From contig NZ_KI421426.1 in assembly GCF_000472285.1 (NCBI RefSeq), positions 166,186-230,185 of the forward strand: a stretch of 64,000 nt of DNA. Reading direction: 5' to 3'. A program made the position numbers and the translations under genes. The notes under the pieces are model-generated. The model had not been told where the DNA came from. It was given only the letters and a program-made list of their open reading frames with translations, and searched no databases. Numbering within the stretch: the first letter of the stretch is position 1; each line of letters opens with the position of its first letter. Shown here in pieces: positions 34,904-46,197 of this stretch. Source of the DNA: Desulfuromonas sp. TF. GTDB lineage: Bacteria; Desulfobacterota; Desulfuromonadia; Desulfuromonadales; ATBO01.

Positions 34904-36583
34904 ATGATTCGCTGTCGTTTCCTCTTTTGGCCGGTTCTGCTCCTCCTCCTTTTCTGGGGAGCGGATACGCTTGCGGCGCAAGCCGAAGGGGACCGGCCGG
35001 CGCAGGAGGAACTGGTTCTCGGCCTCCATACGGCTCCGGTGACCGTCGACGGCTACACCCTCTTCCAGGTGCGGGGAATCTCCTCCTTCCCGGCCGAAAA
35101 GCGGGCCGCGGCGATCGGCGAACGGATCGTGCAGGCGGCAGCCGATCCGGCCGTCGCCCCCGGCGACCTGCGGAGCGAGGAAGGGGCGGGGTTCAGCACC
35201 GTTAAGGCGGGAGAGAGGGTTCTCCTGCAGGTTGTCGATGCCGATGCCGAACTGGAAGGGATCGACCGGCAGACTCTGGTGCGGATCGTTGAGGCCCGGA
35301 TCGGCGAGGCGATCGCCGCCTGGCGCCGCGACCGAGCCCCCGAACAGCTGCTGCGGCAGGGGGGTATCGCCCTCGGAGCCACCCTGCTGCTCCTTGTTGG
35401 GCTGGGGATCGGGCATTGGTGTTACCGGCGTCTGCGGCGCCGGATCGAGGCGCGCCTCCGGGAAAAGATCCACGATGTCCGGATCAAGAAATTCCGGCTG
35501 GTGCGGCGCGAGCATTTGTGGCGCCTGCTGACGGCCGTCCTCGGTCTCGCCTGGGTGGCCACCGTTCTGGTTGCGGTCTTTTTTTACCTGTATGGGGTAC
35601 TTTCCCTGTTTCCCTGGACCCGCGGGTTCGCCAACCATCTTTTCGTGGGGGTGGTCGGGCCGTTCCGGAACCTCGGCCTGGGATTGGCGGAGGAGTTTCC
35701 CAACCTCGTTTTTCTCGTCGTCCTCTTCGTTGCCGTCCGTTATCTGCTGAAACTGGTCCGCCTCTTCTTCTCCCGGCTGGCCGACGGCACGGTCGTCCTC
35801 CCCGAATTCGAAGCCGAATGGGCCTGGCCCACTTACCGTCTGATGCGGCTGCTGCTGGTCGCCTTCGCCCTGATCGTCGCCTACCCGTACATCCCCGGCT
35901 CCGAATCGGGCGCCTTCAAGGGGATATCGATCTTCATCGGGGTCCTCTTTTCGCTGGGCTCCTCCTCCCTCATCGGTAACCTGATCGCCGGCTACTCCAT
36001 GACCTACCGCCGCACCTTCAAGGTGGGAGACCGCATCAAGATCGGCGAGCATATCGGCGACGTCGAGCAGCGACGGCTGCTCGTCACCTATCTGCGCACG
36101 CCGAAGAACGAGGAGGTGGTGATTCCCAACTCCCTCATCCTCAACGGCGAGGTCGTCAACTACAGCGCGCTGGCGCAACAGCCGGGGCTGATCCTGCACA
36201 CCACCGTCAGCATCAGCTACGAGACGCCGTGGCGGCAGGTAGAGGCGATGCTGGTGGAAGCGGCGCTGCGCACACCGGGGCTCCTCCCGGAACCGCCCCC
36301 CTTCGTGCTGCAGAAGGGGTTGGGCAATTTCAGCGTCACCTACCAGATCAACGCCTACTGCCACAAACCGCAGGCGATGAACCGGATCTATGCCGACCTG
36401 CACCGCAACATTCTCGATCTCTTCAACGAATACGGAGTGCAGATCATGACCCCGGCCTACGAGAAGGATCCGGAGCGCCCCAAGGTCGTCCCCAGGGAGC
36501 AGTGGTACGCCGCACCGGCAAAGGCGCCCGACGGTCAGGGAGAAGGAGATGAGGGGGGCCTCATTGACGGCCGGAGCCAGTGA
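34904..36583 (+). CDS. MscS-type mechanosensitive channel with periplasmic N-terminal domain
   Basis: 559 residues. A signal peptide (FLFWPVLLLLLFWGADTLAA) precedes a ~140-residue periplasmic domain, then about five helices (residues ~155-370). The MscS core contains the Gly/Ala-rich pore helix SLGSSSLIGNLIAGYSMTYR, followed by the beta domain TFKVGDRIKIGEHIGDVEQR and VVIPNSLILNGEVVNYS. The C-terminal alpha/beta vestibule and a charged tail complete it. It is a large MscS variant. AGAG precedes ATG 34904. It lies inside the glycolytic island, where rapid glycogen breakdown would change solute load; that link is inference. Confidence 0.92.
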   Translation: MIRCRFLFWPVLLLLLFWGADTLAAQAEGDRPAQEELVLGLHTAPVTVDGYTLFQVRGISSFPAEKRAAAIGERIVQAAADPAVAPGDLRSEEGAGFSTVKAGERVLLQVVDADAELEGIDRQTLVRIVEARIGEAIAAWRRDRAPEQLLRQGGIALGATLLLLVGLGIGHWCYRRLRRRIEARLREKIHDVRIKKFRLVRREHLWRLLTAVLGLAWVATVLVAVFFYLYGVLSLFPWTRGFANHLFVGVVGPFRNLGLGLAEEFPNLVFLVVLFVAVRYLLKLVRLFFSRLADGTVVLPEFEAEWAWPTYRLMRLLLVAFALIVAYPYIPGSESGAFKGISIFIGVLFSLGSSSLIGNLIAGYSMTYRRTFKVGDRIKIGEHIGDVEQRRLLVTYLRTPKNEEVVIPNSLILNGEVVNYSALAQQPGLILHTTVSISYETPWRQVEAMLVEAALRTPGLLPEPPPFVLQKGLGNFSVTYQINAYCHKPQAMNRIYADLHRNILDLFNEYGVQIMTPAYEKDPERPKVVPREQWYAAPAKAPDGQGEGDEGGLIDGRSQ

Positions 36584-36676
36584 GATATCGTATGGGAACC
36601 GCTCCCGATCTTTTAGCGGAAGCTCGTCGCGGAGGCGGAATAATCGAAAAAGCGCGTACAGCGTCAAAGGAGATAA

Positions 36677-37747
<1,071 letters not shown>

Positions 37748-37795
37748 GGATCGTCTCAACGAACTACGAAGGGTGTTGAAAAAACCCGATTTCCG

Positions 37796-39062
<1,267 letters not shown>

Positions 39063-39108
39063 GGCCGAAGAGCGGAATGCACCGTCCTTCGAGCGACTGG
39101 AGGTCATT

Positions 39109-40146
39109 ATGCCGGTAGCCGACTATGAAACCTACTGTGAAATGCTCGATCGTGCCCGGGCCGGCCGCTTTGCCTACCCGGCCATCAACGTCTCGTCGCT
39201 GACCACCGCCAATGCCGTGCTGAAGGGACTCGCCGAAGCCAGGTGCGACGGCATTATCCAGGTCTCCACCGGCGGCGGAGCCTTCGCTTCGGGGACGGCG
39301 GTCAAGGAGATGGCATTGGGCGCGATCTCCATTGCCGAGCATCTCCACCGGGCGGCCCAACGCTACCCCATCTATGTGGCGCTGCACACCGACCACTGCC
39401 AGGCGGACAAGCTCGAGGCGTTCGTCCTGCCGCTGGTGGTGGAGACCGAAAGACGACGCGCCGCCGGGCAGCCCAACCTCTTCAACAGCCACATGTTCGA
39501 CGGCAGCGCTTTGCCGCTGGCGGAGAACCTGGAGATTGCCGCGAGGCTCCTGGAGCGCTTCAAGGCAAGCGACCTGATCCTGGAAATCGAAGCCGGCGTC
39601 GTGGGGGGGGAGGAGGACGGCATCCGGGCCGAAGCAAGCGCCAGGCTCTATACCACCCCCGAGGACACCCTGGAGGTGGCCCGGCGGCTGAACGGCATCG
39701 GCGCCCGTTACCTGCTGGCCGCCACCTTCGGCAACGTCCACGGCGTCTACAAGCCCGGCGCGGTCAAACTCCGCCCCGAGGTGCTCAAGGAATGCCAGGA
39801 GGCGGTGGTCGCCCGCTACGGCGAGACGGCCCGCTTCCACCTGGTCTTCCATGGCGGCTCGGGCTCGGAGCTTCACGAAATCCATGAGGCCCTCGACTAC
39901 GGCGTGGTCAAGATGAATATCGATACCGACACCCAGTACGCCTTCACCCGTCCCATCGCCGCTCACATGTTCACGCACTATGACGGGGTCCTCAAGGTGG
40001 ACGGCGAGGTGGGAGACAAGAAGGCCTACGACCCCCGCACCTATCTGGCGCTGGCCGAGGCGGGAATGGCCGAGCGGGTCAAGCGGGCGGTGACGGAGTT
40101 GCGGGGTGCCGGCACGACGCTCTTCGGGAGCCAGGAAGGAAGATAA
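39109..40146 (+). CDS. fba: Class II fructose-bisphosphate aldolase
   Basis: 345 residues. A zinc enzyme cleaving fructose-1,6-bisphosphate. Metal and substrate motifs are VALHTDHCQADKLEAF (His/Asp), LEIEAGVVGGEEDG, AATFGNVHGVYKPG (zinc His), VFHGGSGSELHEI (zinc His and phosphate loop) and VVKMNIDTDTQYAF. It is of the longer class IIA type, as in E. coli FbaA. The ATG at 39109 has GGAGGT four bases upstream; the open frame further upstream overlaps the enolase remnant and is not homologous. Confidence 0.95.
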   Translation: MPVADYETYCEMLDRARAGRFAYPAINVSSLTTANAVLKGLAEARCDGIIQVSTGGGAFASGTAVKEMALGAISIAEHLHRAAQRYPIYVALHTDHCQADKLEAFVLPLVVETERRRAAGQPNLFNSHMFDGSALPLAENLEIAARLLERFKASDLILEIEAGVVGGEEDGIRAEASARLYTTPEDTLEVARRLNGIGARYLLAATFGNVHGVYKPGAVKLRPEVLKECQEAVVARYGETARFHLVFHGGSGSELHEIHEALDYGVVKMNIDTDTQYAFTRPIAAHMFTHYDGVLKVDGEVGDKKAYDPRTYLALAEAGMAERVKRAVTELRGAGTTLFGSQEGR

Positions 40147-40213
40147 GTGGAAACTCTATTTTTCCGAATGGCAGGCGGCGGCACAGGCGGGTTTCAACCC
40201 AACGGAGGAGACG

Positions 40214-41053
40214 ATGGCAAGCAGACGATGGAAACTTTTACGAGCGATCAAAGGGTCTGTCGCGGCACTGACCGTAGCGGCCGCCTTGCTGCTCTGGAAC
40301 GGGACGGCGTCGGCCCAGGAGGCAGCGCCCGCTGCCGCCGGGGAAGAACAGGGCGGAGAGGAGATGGAGATCCTGATGAACATGGCCCGTTTTCTCGGTC
40401 AGGCACAGAGCTTCAGCGTAAGCGTGCGCAGCGGCTACGATGCCATCCAGGAAGACGGGGAGCGGATCGAGTTCGGCGAGAAGCGCCGGGTCCTGCTCCA
40501 GCGCCCCGACCGGATGCGCGTCGAGGTGGAGTTCAGTGACGGCGAGCAGGGAATGGTGCTGTTCGACGGAAAGACAATCACGGCCTTCAAGGCCGATGAC
40601 AACGTCTACGCCACAGTGGAGAAACCCGGGACGGTGGACGGCGCGCTGGTCTACCTGGTTCGGGACCTGCAGATGACGATCCCTCTCGCCCGGATGTTCC
40701 ACACCGGTCTGCCGCAGCAGTTAGAAAAGTTGATCCAATCGGTCGATTACGTGGAGACGGACGCCCTCTTCAACGTACCCGTCGACCATCTGGCCGTCCG
40801 CACCGCCGAGGTCGACTGCCAGTTCTGGATCACCCAGGGCGCGCAGCCGCTGCCGCGACGAGTCGTCATCACCTACAAGGAGATCCCGGGTGAGCCTCAG
40901 TTCTGGGCCGAGTTCTCCGACTGGAACCTGGCCCCCGAAGCCGCCGCCGACCGCTTCGTCTTCACCCCGCCGGCCGGGGCGGAGAAAGTCCCCTTCATCA
41001 TTCCGGCCCGAATCGGAAGTCAGGCCCCGCCCAGGGAAGGAGGCGAAAAATGA
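40214..41053 (+). CDS. Secreted DUF2092-type protein
   Basis: 279 residues. A signal peptide (AALTVAAALLLWNGTASAQ) is followed by a periplasmic domain of LolA/LolB-like beta character: FGEKRRVLLQRPDRMRVEVE, EQGMVLFDGKTITAFKADDN and VYATVEKPGTVDGALVYL match the DUF2092 pattern. Proteins of this type may carry lipid or hydrophobic ligands, but no function is established. GGAGGAG precedes ATG 40214. The stop overlaps the next ATG (ATGA), so it is translated with the Gly/Arg-rich protein. Confidence 0.78.
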   Translation: MASRRWKLLRAIKGSVAALTVAAALLLWNGTASAQEAAPAAAGEEQGGEEMEILMNMARFLGQAQSFSVSVRSGYDAIQEDGERIEFGEKRRVLLQRPDRMRVEVEFSDGEQGMVLFDGKTITAFKADDNVYATVEKPGTVDGALVYLVRDLQMTIPLARMFHTGLPQQLEKLIQSVDYVETDALFNVPVDHLAVRTAEVDCQFWITQGAQPLPRRVVITYKEIPGEPQFWAEFSDWNLAPEAAADRFVFTPPAGAEKVPFIIPARIGSQAPPREGGEK

Positions 41054-41769
41054 CCCTCAGGACGTCATCGGCCATACTGTCGATTTTCGTGATTTTCTTG
41101 TTCCTGCTCTCCCTCCCCGGCATTGTCGACGCCCGCGGCGGCGGCAGAGGGGGGGGCGGCGGCTTTAGAGGCGGCGGGGGCGCAAGAGGCGGCGGCGGGT
41201 TCACCCGCAGCAGCCCGGCCAGAGGCGGCGGGTTCTCCTCCCGCTCCGTTTCCCAGCGTCCGGCGCAACCTTCCCGCCAGCCGTCAATGCAGCAGCGGCC
41301 CGGAGCCGGTGCCGGAACGCGGCCGGAACGGCCATCCACCGGACAGGTGGGTGCAGCGCAGCGCCCGGCGCAGCGGCCTGAGGGGGCCGGAGACCGGCAG
41401 GGTCAGCGGCAGGAAGACAGGGGCGACCGTCAGCAGGATCGTCTGGACCAGCGCGACCAGGCCCGCGAGGACTGGCAGAGCCATGCCGACCAGGCCCGCG
41501 AGGACCGGCAGGACTGGGCCGAAGACGAATACTGGGACGATCACTGGCACGGCCATTATGACGATGATTTCGCGGCCGGTGTCGTGGTCGGCGCGACGGT
41601 GGGCGCGGCGACGGCCGCAGCAGTAAGTTCGAACTACGTGACCACACTGCCCTGCTCCACTTCGGTGGTGATTGTCAACGGCACCCACTACTACAACTGC
41701 AGCGGCACCTGGTACAGCCGCGGCTACTCGAGCGGCAGCGTAGTCTACATCGTCACCGAAGCGCCTTGA
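41050..41769 (+). CDS. Secreted Gly/Arg/Gln-rich low-complexity protein
   Basis: 239 residues. A signal peptide (ILSIFVIFLFLLSLPGIVDA) is followed by a Gly/Arg-rich region (residues ~30-65), a Gln/Arg/Asp-rich stretch (~66-155) with two QAREDxQ repeats, an acidic-aromatic patch (EYWDDHWHGHYDDD), an Ala/Gly hydrophobic segment (~178-195), and a C-terminal motif VVIVNGTHYYNCSGTWYSRG seen in small exported proteins that often accompany DUF2092. Probably surface-bound; function unknown. Start overlaps the preceding stop. Confidence 0.72.
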   Translation: MTLRTSSAILSIFVIFLFLLSLPGIVDARGGGRGGGGGFRGGGGARGGGGFTRSSPARGGGFSSRSVSQRPAQPSRQPSMQQRPGAGAGTRPERPSTGQVGAAQRPAQRPEGAGDRQGQRQEDRGDRQQDRLDQRDQAREDWQSHADQAREDRQDWAEDEYWDDHWHGHYDDDFAAGVVVGATVGAATAAAVSSNYVTTLPCSTSVVIVNGTHYYNCSGTWYSRGYSSGSVVYIVTEAP

Positions 41770-41879
41770 TGAGACCCTGTAGAGGCATGCAATTTATCTC
41801 CCCCCTTGACGGAAGGGAGAAAGATCGGATCGTTACGTATGCGGACGTTGGTGAAGAAGGACACCTGAAAGGCGTACTT

Positions 41880-42236
41880 ATGGGAGCGACCATTCAACGC
41901 GAAGAAAGCGGCATCTGGATCATTCGTATTTCCGGAGCCCTGCTCAAGGAAGAGCTGGACGCCGTTCAGGCCGCCTGCATAGGGGGCATGGGACAGGATA
42001 AGGCCAGGGTGCTGGTCATGGTCGAAGAGGACTTTCGCGGATGGTTGGGGGGTGAGGTCTGGCACGACACGACCTTTCTCGTGGAGCACGGCGACAGGAT
42101 CGGGAAAATCGCCATCGTCGGCGAACCCCAATGGGAAACCTCGATATTGATGTTCACCGGCGCCGGTTTGCGGCCCACCCAGGTCAAGTATTTTACCCGG
42201 AACCGGCTCGCCGAAGCCCGGGCCTGGGTGGAGTGA
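41880..42236 (+). CDS. SpoIIAA-like STAS-fold protein
   Basis: 118 residues. IIRISGALLKEELDAVQAAC, ARVLVMVEEDFRGWLGG, IGKIAIVGEPQWETSILMF and ARAWVE fit the SpoIIAA-like (DUF3478) family, a STAS fold that may bind lipids or partner proteins. The frame is open from 41766, but ATG 41880 has GAAAGG upstream and the preceding residues are not conserved. Function unknown; stress or membrane association is typical of relatives. Confidence 0.75.
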   Translation: MGATIQREESGIWIIRISGALLKEELDAVQAACIGGMGQDKARVLVMVEEDFRGWLGGEVWHDTTFLVEHGDRIGKIAIVGEPQWETSILMFTGAGLRPTQVKYFTRNRLAEARAWVE

Positions 42237-42304
42237 GGAACAGCAGGTGACCGGGCAAGGAGTGGACAATCCAGAGTGGGGCCGAGAGGGAAAGGAGCAA
42301 GCCG

Positions 42305-43135
42305 ATGAGCGCTGCCAGGAAGAACAGGAAAAAAGACAAAAAGAGCAGCGGGGAACCCGACAGGAAGCTGACGAGAAAAAAATATGAGAAGGAACTTGCC
42401 GGCCTCCACGTGGAACTGGTCAAACTTCAGGAGTGGGTCAAGGAGAAGGGGCTCAAGGTCTGCATCGTTTTCGAGGGACGCGACGGTGCCGGCAAGGGGG
42501 GGACCATCAAGGCGATCACCGAGCGGGTCAGCCCGCGGACATTCCGCGTGATGGCCCTCCCCACGCCGACGGAGCGCGAGAAGTCCCAGATGTACGGGCA
42601 GCGCTACATCCCGCATTTTCCGGCGGCCGGAGAGGTGGTGATCTTCGACCGCAGCTGGTACAACCGGGCGGGGGTCGAGCGGGTGATGGGTTTTTGTACC
42701 GAGGAGCAGGCTAAGCGTTTTCTGGAAGTCGTGCCGGGATTCGAGAAGCTGATGATCGAGTCGGGCATCATCCTCCTCAAGTACTGGCTCGAGGTCAGCC
42801 CGGAGGAGCAGACCCGCCGGCTGGAGGGGCGCATCGACGACGGCCGCAAGATCTGGAAGCTCTCGCCGATGGACATCAAGTCCTATACACGCTGGGATGA
42901 CTACACCCGCGCCCGCGACGAGATGTTCACGGCGAGCGACACCCCCTGGGCGCCCTGGTTCGTGGCGAAGTCGGACGACAAAAAGCGCGCGCGCCTGAAC
43001 ATCATCAGTCATCTGCTCAGCAAAATCCCCTACGAGGATTTGCCGCGAGAAAAAGTGAAGCTGCCGGATCGGAAGAAAATTGGCAAGTACAAGTCCTCCG
43101 ACTACCCGTTCAAGTACATCACGGAGATCTTCTAA
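42305..43135 (+). CDS. ppk2: Polyphosphate kinase 2 (PPK2)
   Basis: 276 residues. It transfers phosphate between polyphosphate and nucleoside di- or monophosphates. Walker A is FEGRDGAGKGGTIKAITE; the lid module and Walker B are VVIFDRSWYNRAGVERVMGF, the family signature. Length matches one-domain PPK2. Within a glycolytic cluster it would supply NTP from polyphosphate or bank it. Class (ADP- or AMP-phosphorylating) cannot be read safely. GGAGCAAGCCG precedes ATG 42305. Confidence 0.95.
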   Translation: MSAARKNRKKDKKSSGEPDRKLTRKKYEKELAGLHVELVKLQEWVKEKGLKVCIVFEGRDGAGKGGTIKAITERVSPRTFRVMALPTPTEREKSQMYGQRYIPHFPAAGEVVIFDRSWYNRAGVERVMGFCTEEQAKRFLEVVPGFEKLMIESGIILLKYWLEVSPEEQTRRLEGRIDDGRKIWKLSPMDIKSYTRWDDYTRARDEMFTASDTPWAPWFVAKSDDKKRARLNIISHLLSKIPYEDLPREKVKLPDRKKIGKYKSSDYPFKYITEIF

Positions 43136-43158
43136 ACCCTAACAAATGGAGGTGCCCG

Positions 43159-43581
43159 ATGAAATGGTTCGCGTTCTTGTCGGTTATGTTTCTGTCGTTC
43201 ACGACCGGTCCCGTTTTCGCCGCGGACCCGCCGAAGGAGACGCAGGAGGCCGTCGGCACCTTCCTCGAGGGGTGCGAGAAGGAACTGACCACCTGGTGCA
43301 AGGAGGTCACCCCGGGCGAGGGCCGGATTCTAGCCTGCCTCTACGCTTACCAGGACAAGCTCTCCCCTCGCTGCGAGTATGCGCTCTACGACGCGGCGGC
43401 GCAGCTTGAGCGGGCCCTCAGCGCCCTGTCCTACACGGTCAACGAATGCCGGGACGATCTCGAGAGCTACTGCGCCGAGGTCAAACCCGGCGAGGGGCGG
43501 CTGCTCGACTGTCTGCGGGAGAACGAGGCGAAGGTCAGCTCCCGCTGCAAGACCGCACTGAAGGACGTAGGGTTGAAATAA
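43159..43581 (+). CDS. Exported cysteine-rich-repeat protein (CR1/Golgi-protein type repeats)
   Basis: 140 residues. Signal peptide (FLSVMFLSFTTGPVFA), then two ~50-residue repeats of the Cys-rich type: CEKELTTWCKEVTPGEGRIL with CLYAYQDKLSPRCEYAL, and CRDDLESYCAEVKPGEGRLL with CLRENEAKVSSRCKTAL. Each has four cysteines that probably form disulfides in the periplasm. The repeat is known in eukaryotic Golgi proteins and in many proteobacterial exported proteins of unknown role. Strong ribosome-binding site AATGGAGG. Confidence 0.85.
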   Translation: MKWFAFLSVMFLSFTTGPVFAADPPKETQEAVGTFLEGCEKELTTWCKEVTPGEGRILACLYAYQDKLSPRCEYALYDAAAQLERALSALSYTVNECRDDLESYCAEVKPGEGRLLDCLRENEAKVSSRCKTALKDVGLK

Positions 43582-43629
43582 TCTCGAGACCCTCCGCAAT
43601 ACAGGAGACCCGCGTCCAAGGGAGGCACC

Positions 43630-44916
43630 ATGAATGCTCAACTGGATTTTACCATCGAGCGGCTCGGCGAGTGCCGCTTCCCGTCACCGATGCAGGGGGT
43701 GCGGTTCACCTTGGACAGCGAGCGGATCATGTACCACTCCCGCTTCGATGAGATCGAGGGATGTATCGGCGACGGAGGGGAACCTCCAACGCTGGAGCTG
43801 GCCGGACCGCGCGAACGGATCTTCTTCGAGCCGGCGAAGACCGCCTGCGGCATCGTCACCTGCGGCGGCCTCTGCCCCGGGATCAACGATGTGATCCGCG
43901 CCGTCACCCTCAGCCTGCACCACCACTACGGCGTGCGCAAGGTCTACGGGTTCCGGTACGGATACGAGGGGCTGGTGAAGCGTCTCGGGCACACCCCCCT
44001 GGATCTGACCCCCGAAGCGGTGGGGCACATCGGAGAGCTGGGAGGGACGATCCTCGCCTCATCCCGGGGGCCCCAGAAGCCGGCCGAGATGGTCGACAAC
44101 CTGGAGGAGCTTGGAATCGGCGTGCTCTTCACGGTGGGGGGGGACGGGACGCTGAAGGGGGCCGGCGCCCTGGCGGCGGAGGCCCGCCGCCGGGGACTTC
44201 CCCTCAGCATCATCGGAATTCCCAAGACGATCGACAACGACATCTCCTTTGTCCAGAAGACCTTCGGCTTCGAAACCGCCGTGACCGAGGCCCACCGGGC
44301 CATCTATGCGGCCCACGTCGAGGCCGGCGGCGCCCGCAACGGGATCGGCCTGGTGAAGCTGATGGGGCGTGACTCGGGATTCATCGCCGCCTTCGCCTCC
44401 CTGATCGACAGCCAGGTCAACTTCTGCCTGATCCCGGAGGCCCCCTTTTCCCTGGCCGGCTTTCTGGGAGCCCTGCAGCGGCGCCTGGAGTCGCGCGGCC
44501 ACGCCGTTGTCGTGGTGGCGGAGGGGGCGGGACAGGAGCTGCTGGCGGCCACGGCGGAGCGCGATACTTCGGGGAACATCAAGTTCGGCGACATCGGCAC
44601 CTTTCTGCGCGACGCCATCAAGTGGCACTTCGCCGCCCGCAGCATGGAGGTGACCCTCAAGTATATCGATCCGAGCTACATCATCCGCAGCCAGCCGGCC
44701 AACACCCACGACTCGGCCCTCTGCCTGCTCCTGGGGCACAGCGCCGTGCATGCGGGGATGGCCGGGCGGACCAACATGGTGGTCGGCTTCTGGAACCACC
44801 AGTTCACCCACGTGCCGATCACCCTGGCCACCAGCGCCCGGAAGAAGATCGACCCGGAGGGGTGGTTGTGGAGCAGCGTGCTCGCCTCCACCGGCCAGCC
44901 CCGGGAGATGCTGTAA
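43630..44916 (+). CDS. pfk: 6-phosphofructokinase (plant/TP0108-like ATP-type)
   Basis: 428 residues, longer than E. coli PfkA (320). It phosphorylates fructose-6-phosphate. GIVTCGGLCPGINDVIRAVT and FTVGGDGTLKGA form the nucleotide site: Gly after GGD points to ATP, since PPi-dependent enzymes have a second Asp there. PKTIDND carries the catalytic Asp; the Lys replaces the Gly of PfkA, as in PPi-type and plant-like enzymes, so the donor should be tested. LMGRDSGFIAA is intact. It lies 20 bases before ackA. Confidence 0.9.
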   Translation: MNAQLDFTIERLGECRFPSPMQGVRFTLDSERIMYHSRFDEIEGCIGDGGEPPTLELAGPRERIFFEPAKTACGIVTCGGLCPGINDVIRAVTLSLHHHYGVRKVYGFRYGYEGLVKRLGHTPLDLTPEAVGHIGELGGTILASSRGPQKPAEMVDNLEELGIGVLFTVGGDGTLKGAGALAAEARRRGLPLSIIGIPKTIDNDISFVQKTFGFETAVTEAHRAIYAAHVEAGGARNGIGLVKLMGRDSGFIAAFASLIDSQVNFCLIPEAPFSLAGFLGALQRRLESRGHAVVVVAEGAGQELLAATAERDTSGNIKFGDIGTFLRDAIKWHFAARSMEVTLKYIDPSYIIRSQPANTHDSALCLLLGHSAVHAGMAGRTNMVVGFWNHQFTHVPITLATSARKKIDPEGWLWSSVLASTGQPREML

Positions 44917-44936
44917 TAAGAAGGGAAAGGGAGCTC

Positions 44937-46169
44937 ATGGAAAGGAAATGCGCGGTCATCAATTGCGGCAGCTCATCGATCAAGATGGAGGTGTTCACTG
45001 TCCCGGAGCTCGAGTCGATTGCCGATGCGCTGGTGGAGAGGATCGGCACCACTGAAAGCCGGCTGCGCCAGCGCCGGACAAGGGAAGACGGCAGCCGCCG
45101 GGAAGAAATCCACAGCCGGCCGCTGGCGGATCACCAGGCGGGGTTCGAGTTCATTCTTGAGGTGAACGCCCGGGACCGCGTCATCCGGGAGGAAGGGGAA
45201 GTGGCCGCTATCGCCCACCGGGTGGTGCACGGCGGGGACCGTTTCGCCGCCCCGACCCTGATCGACGACGGGGTGGTCGCCGCCATCCGCGACCTGATCC
45301 CCCTCGCCCCCCTCCACAACCCCTCCAATCTCCTCGGCATCGAGGCGGCACGCGGTCGTTTTCCGCAGGCGCCGCACGTGGCGGTCTTCGACACCGCCTT
45401 CCACCAGACCCTGCCCCCCCATGCATTCCGCTACGCCGTTCCCGACGAGTTGTACGAGCGGTACAGGGTGCGCCGCTACGGTTTTCACGGCTCATCCCAC
45501 TCCTATGTGGCCAGGGAGGCGGCCCGGCACATGGAACGGGCGCCGGAAGAGGTCAATCTCATCACCCTGCACCTGGGGAACGGCGCCAGCGCCGCCGCCG
45601 TTGCCGGGGGGCGGAGCATCGACACCTCCATGGGGCTCACCCCCCTCGAGGGACTGGTGATGGGGACCCGCTGCGGCGATCTCGATCCCGCCCTCCATTT
45701 CTACCTGCTGAGGCAGACCGGTATGGCGCCGGCGGAGCTGGAGAAGCTGCTCAACTCGCAGAGCGGACTCAAGGGGATCTGCGGTGTGGCCGACATGCGG
45801 GAGATCCAGGACCGGTCGGCCTCGGGGGACGGGCCAGCCGCGCTGGCCCTGGAGATGTTCTGCTACCGGATCAAAAAGTACGTCGGCGCCTATGCCGCGG
45901 CCCTGGGGCGCGTCGATGCCCTGGTCTTCACGGGGGGGATCGGCGAGAACTCGGCTGTAGTCCGCCGGAAGACGTGCGCCGGGCTTGAGAACCTGGGGAT
46001 CGCCCTCGACGAGACTCGGAACAAGGGAGTAGGCGGCACGATTACGACCGTCAGCCGGGAGGAAAGCCCGGTCGCTGTCCTCGTGGTCCCCACCGACGAG
46101 GAGCTGGAGATCGCCCGCCAGGCCATGTCCGTCATCGCCAACTCGACATGCACGCGCGAAATCCTGTAG
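44937..46169 (+). CDS. ackA: Acetate kinase
   Basis: 410 residues. It makes ATP and acetate from acetyl phosphate. VINCGSSSIKMEVF (phosphate-binding Asn and Ser), AHRVVHGGDRF (catalytic region), YGFHGSSHSYVA, LGNGASAAAV and VFTGGIGENSAVVR are family motifs. A slightly unusual insertion (residues ~37-60, Arg-rich) follows the first strand. ATG 44937 has AAAGGGAG just upstream. No phosphotransacetylase is adjacent. The TAG stop is in the R5 palindrome. Confidence 0.95.
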   Translation: MERKCAVINCGSSSIKMEVFTVPELESIADALVERIGTTESRLRQRRTREDGSRREEIHSRPLADHQAGFEFILEVNARDRVIREEGEVAAIAHRVVHGGDRFAAPTLIDDGVVAAIRDLIPLAPLHNPSNLLGIEAARGRFPQAPHVAVFDTAFHQTLPPHAFRYAVPDELYERYRVRRYGFHGSSHSYVAREAARHMERAPEEVNLITLHLGNGASAAAVAGGRSIDTSMGLTPLEGLVMGTRCGDLDPALHFYLLRQTGMAPAELEKLLNSQSGLKGICGVADMREIQDRSASGDGPAALALEMFCYRIKKYVGAYAAALGRVDALVFTGGIGENSAVVRRKTCAGLENLGIALDETRNKGVGGTITTVSREESPVAVLVVPTDEELEIARQAMSVIANSTCTREIL

Positions 46170-46197
46170 GGGGCGATTCATGAATCGCCCCTACGAT
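46165..46197. repeat. R5 short palindrome, copy 2
   Basis: TGTAGGGGGCGATTCATGAATCGCCCCTACG forms a ~13-bp stem. Its TAG is the ackA stop codon, its GGGGGCG acts as Shine-Dalgarno, and its central ATG (46180) is the start of the NDH-2 gene. Confidence 0.8.
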
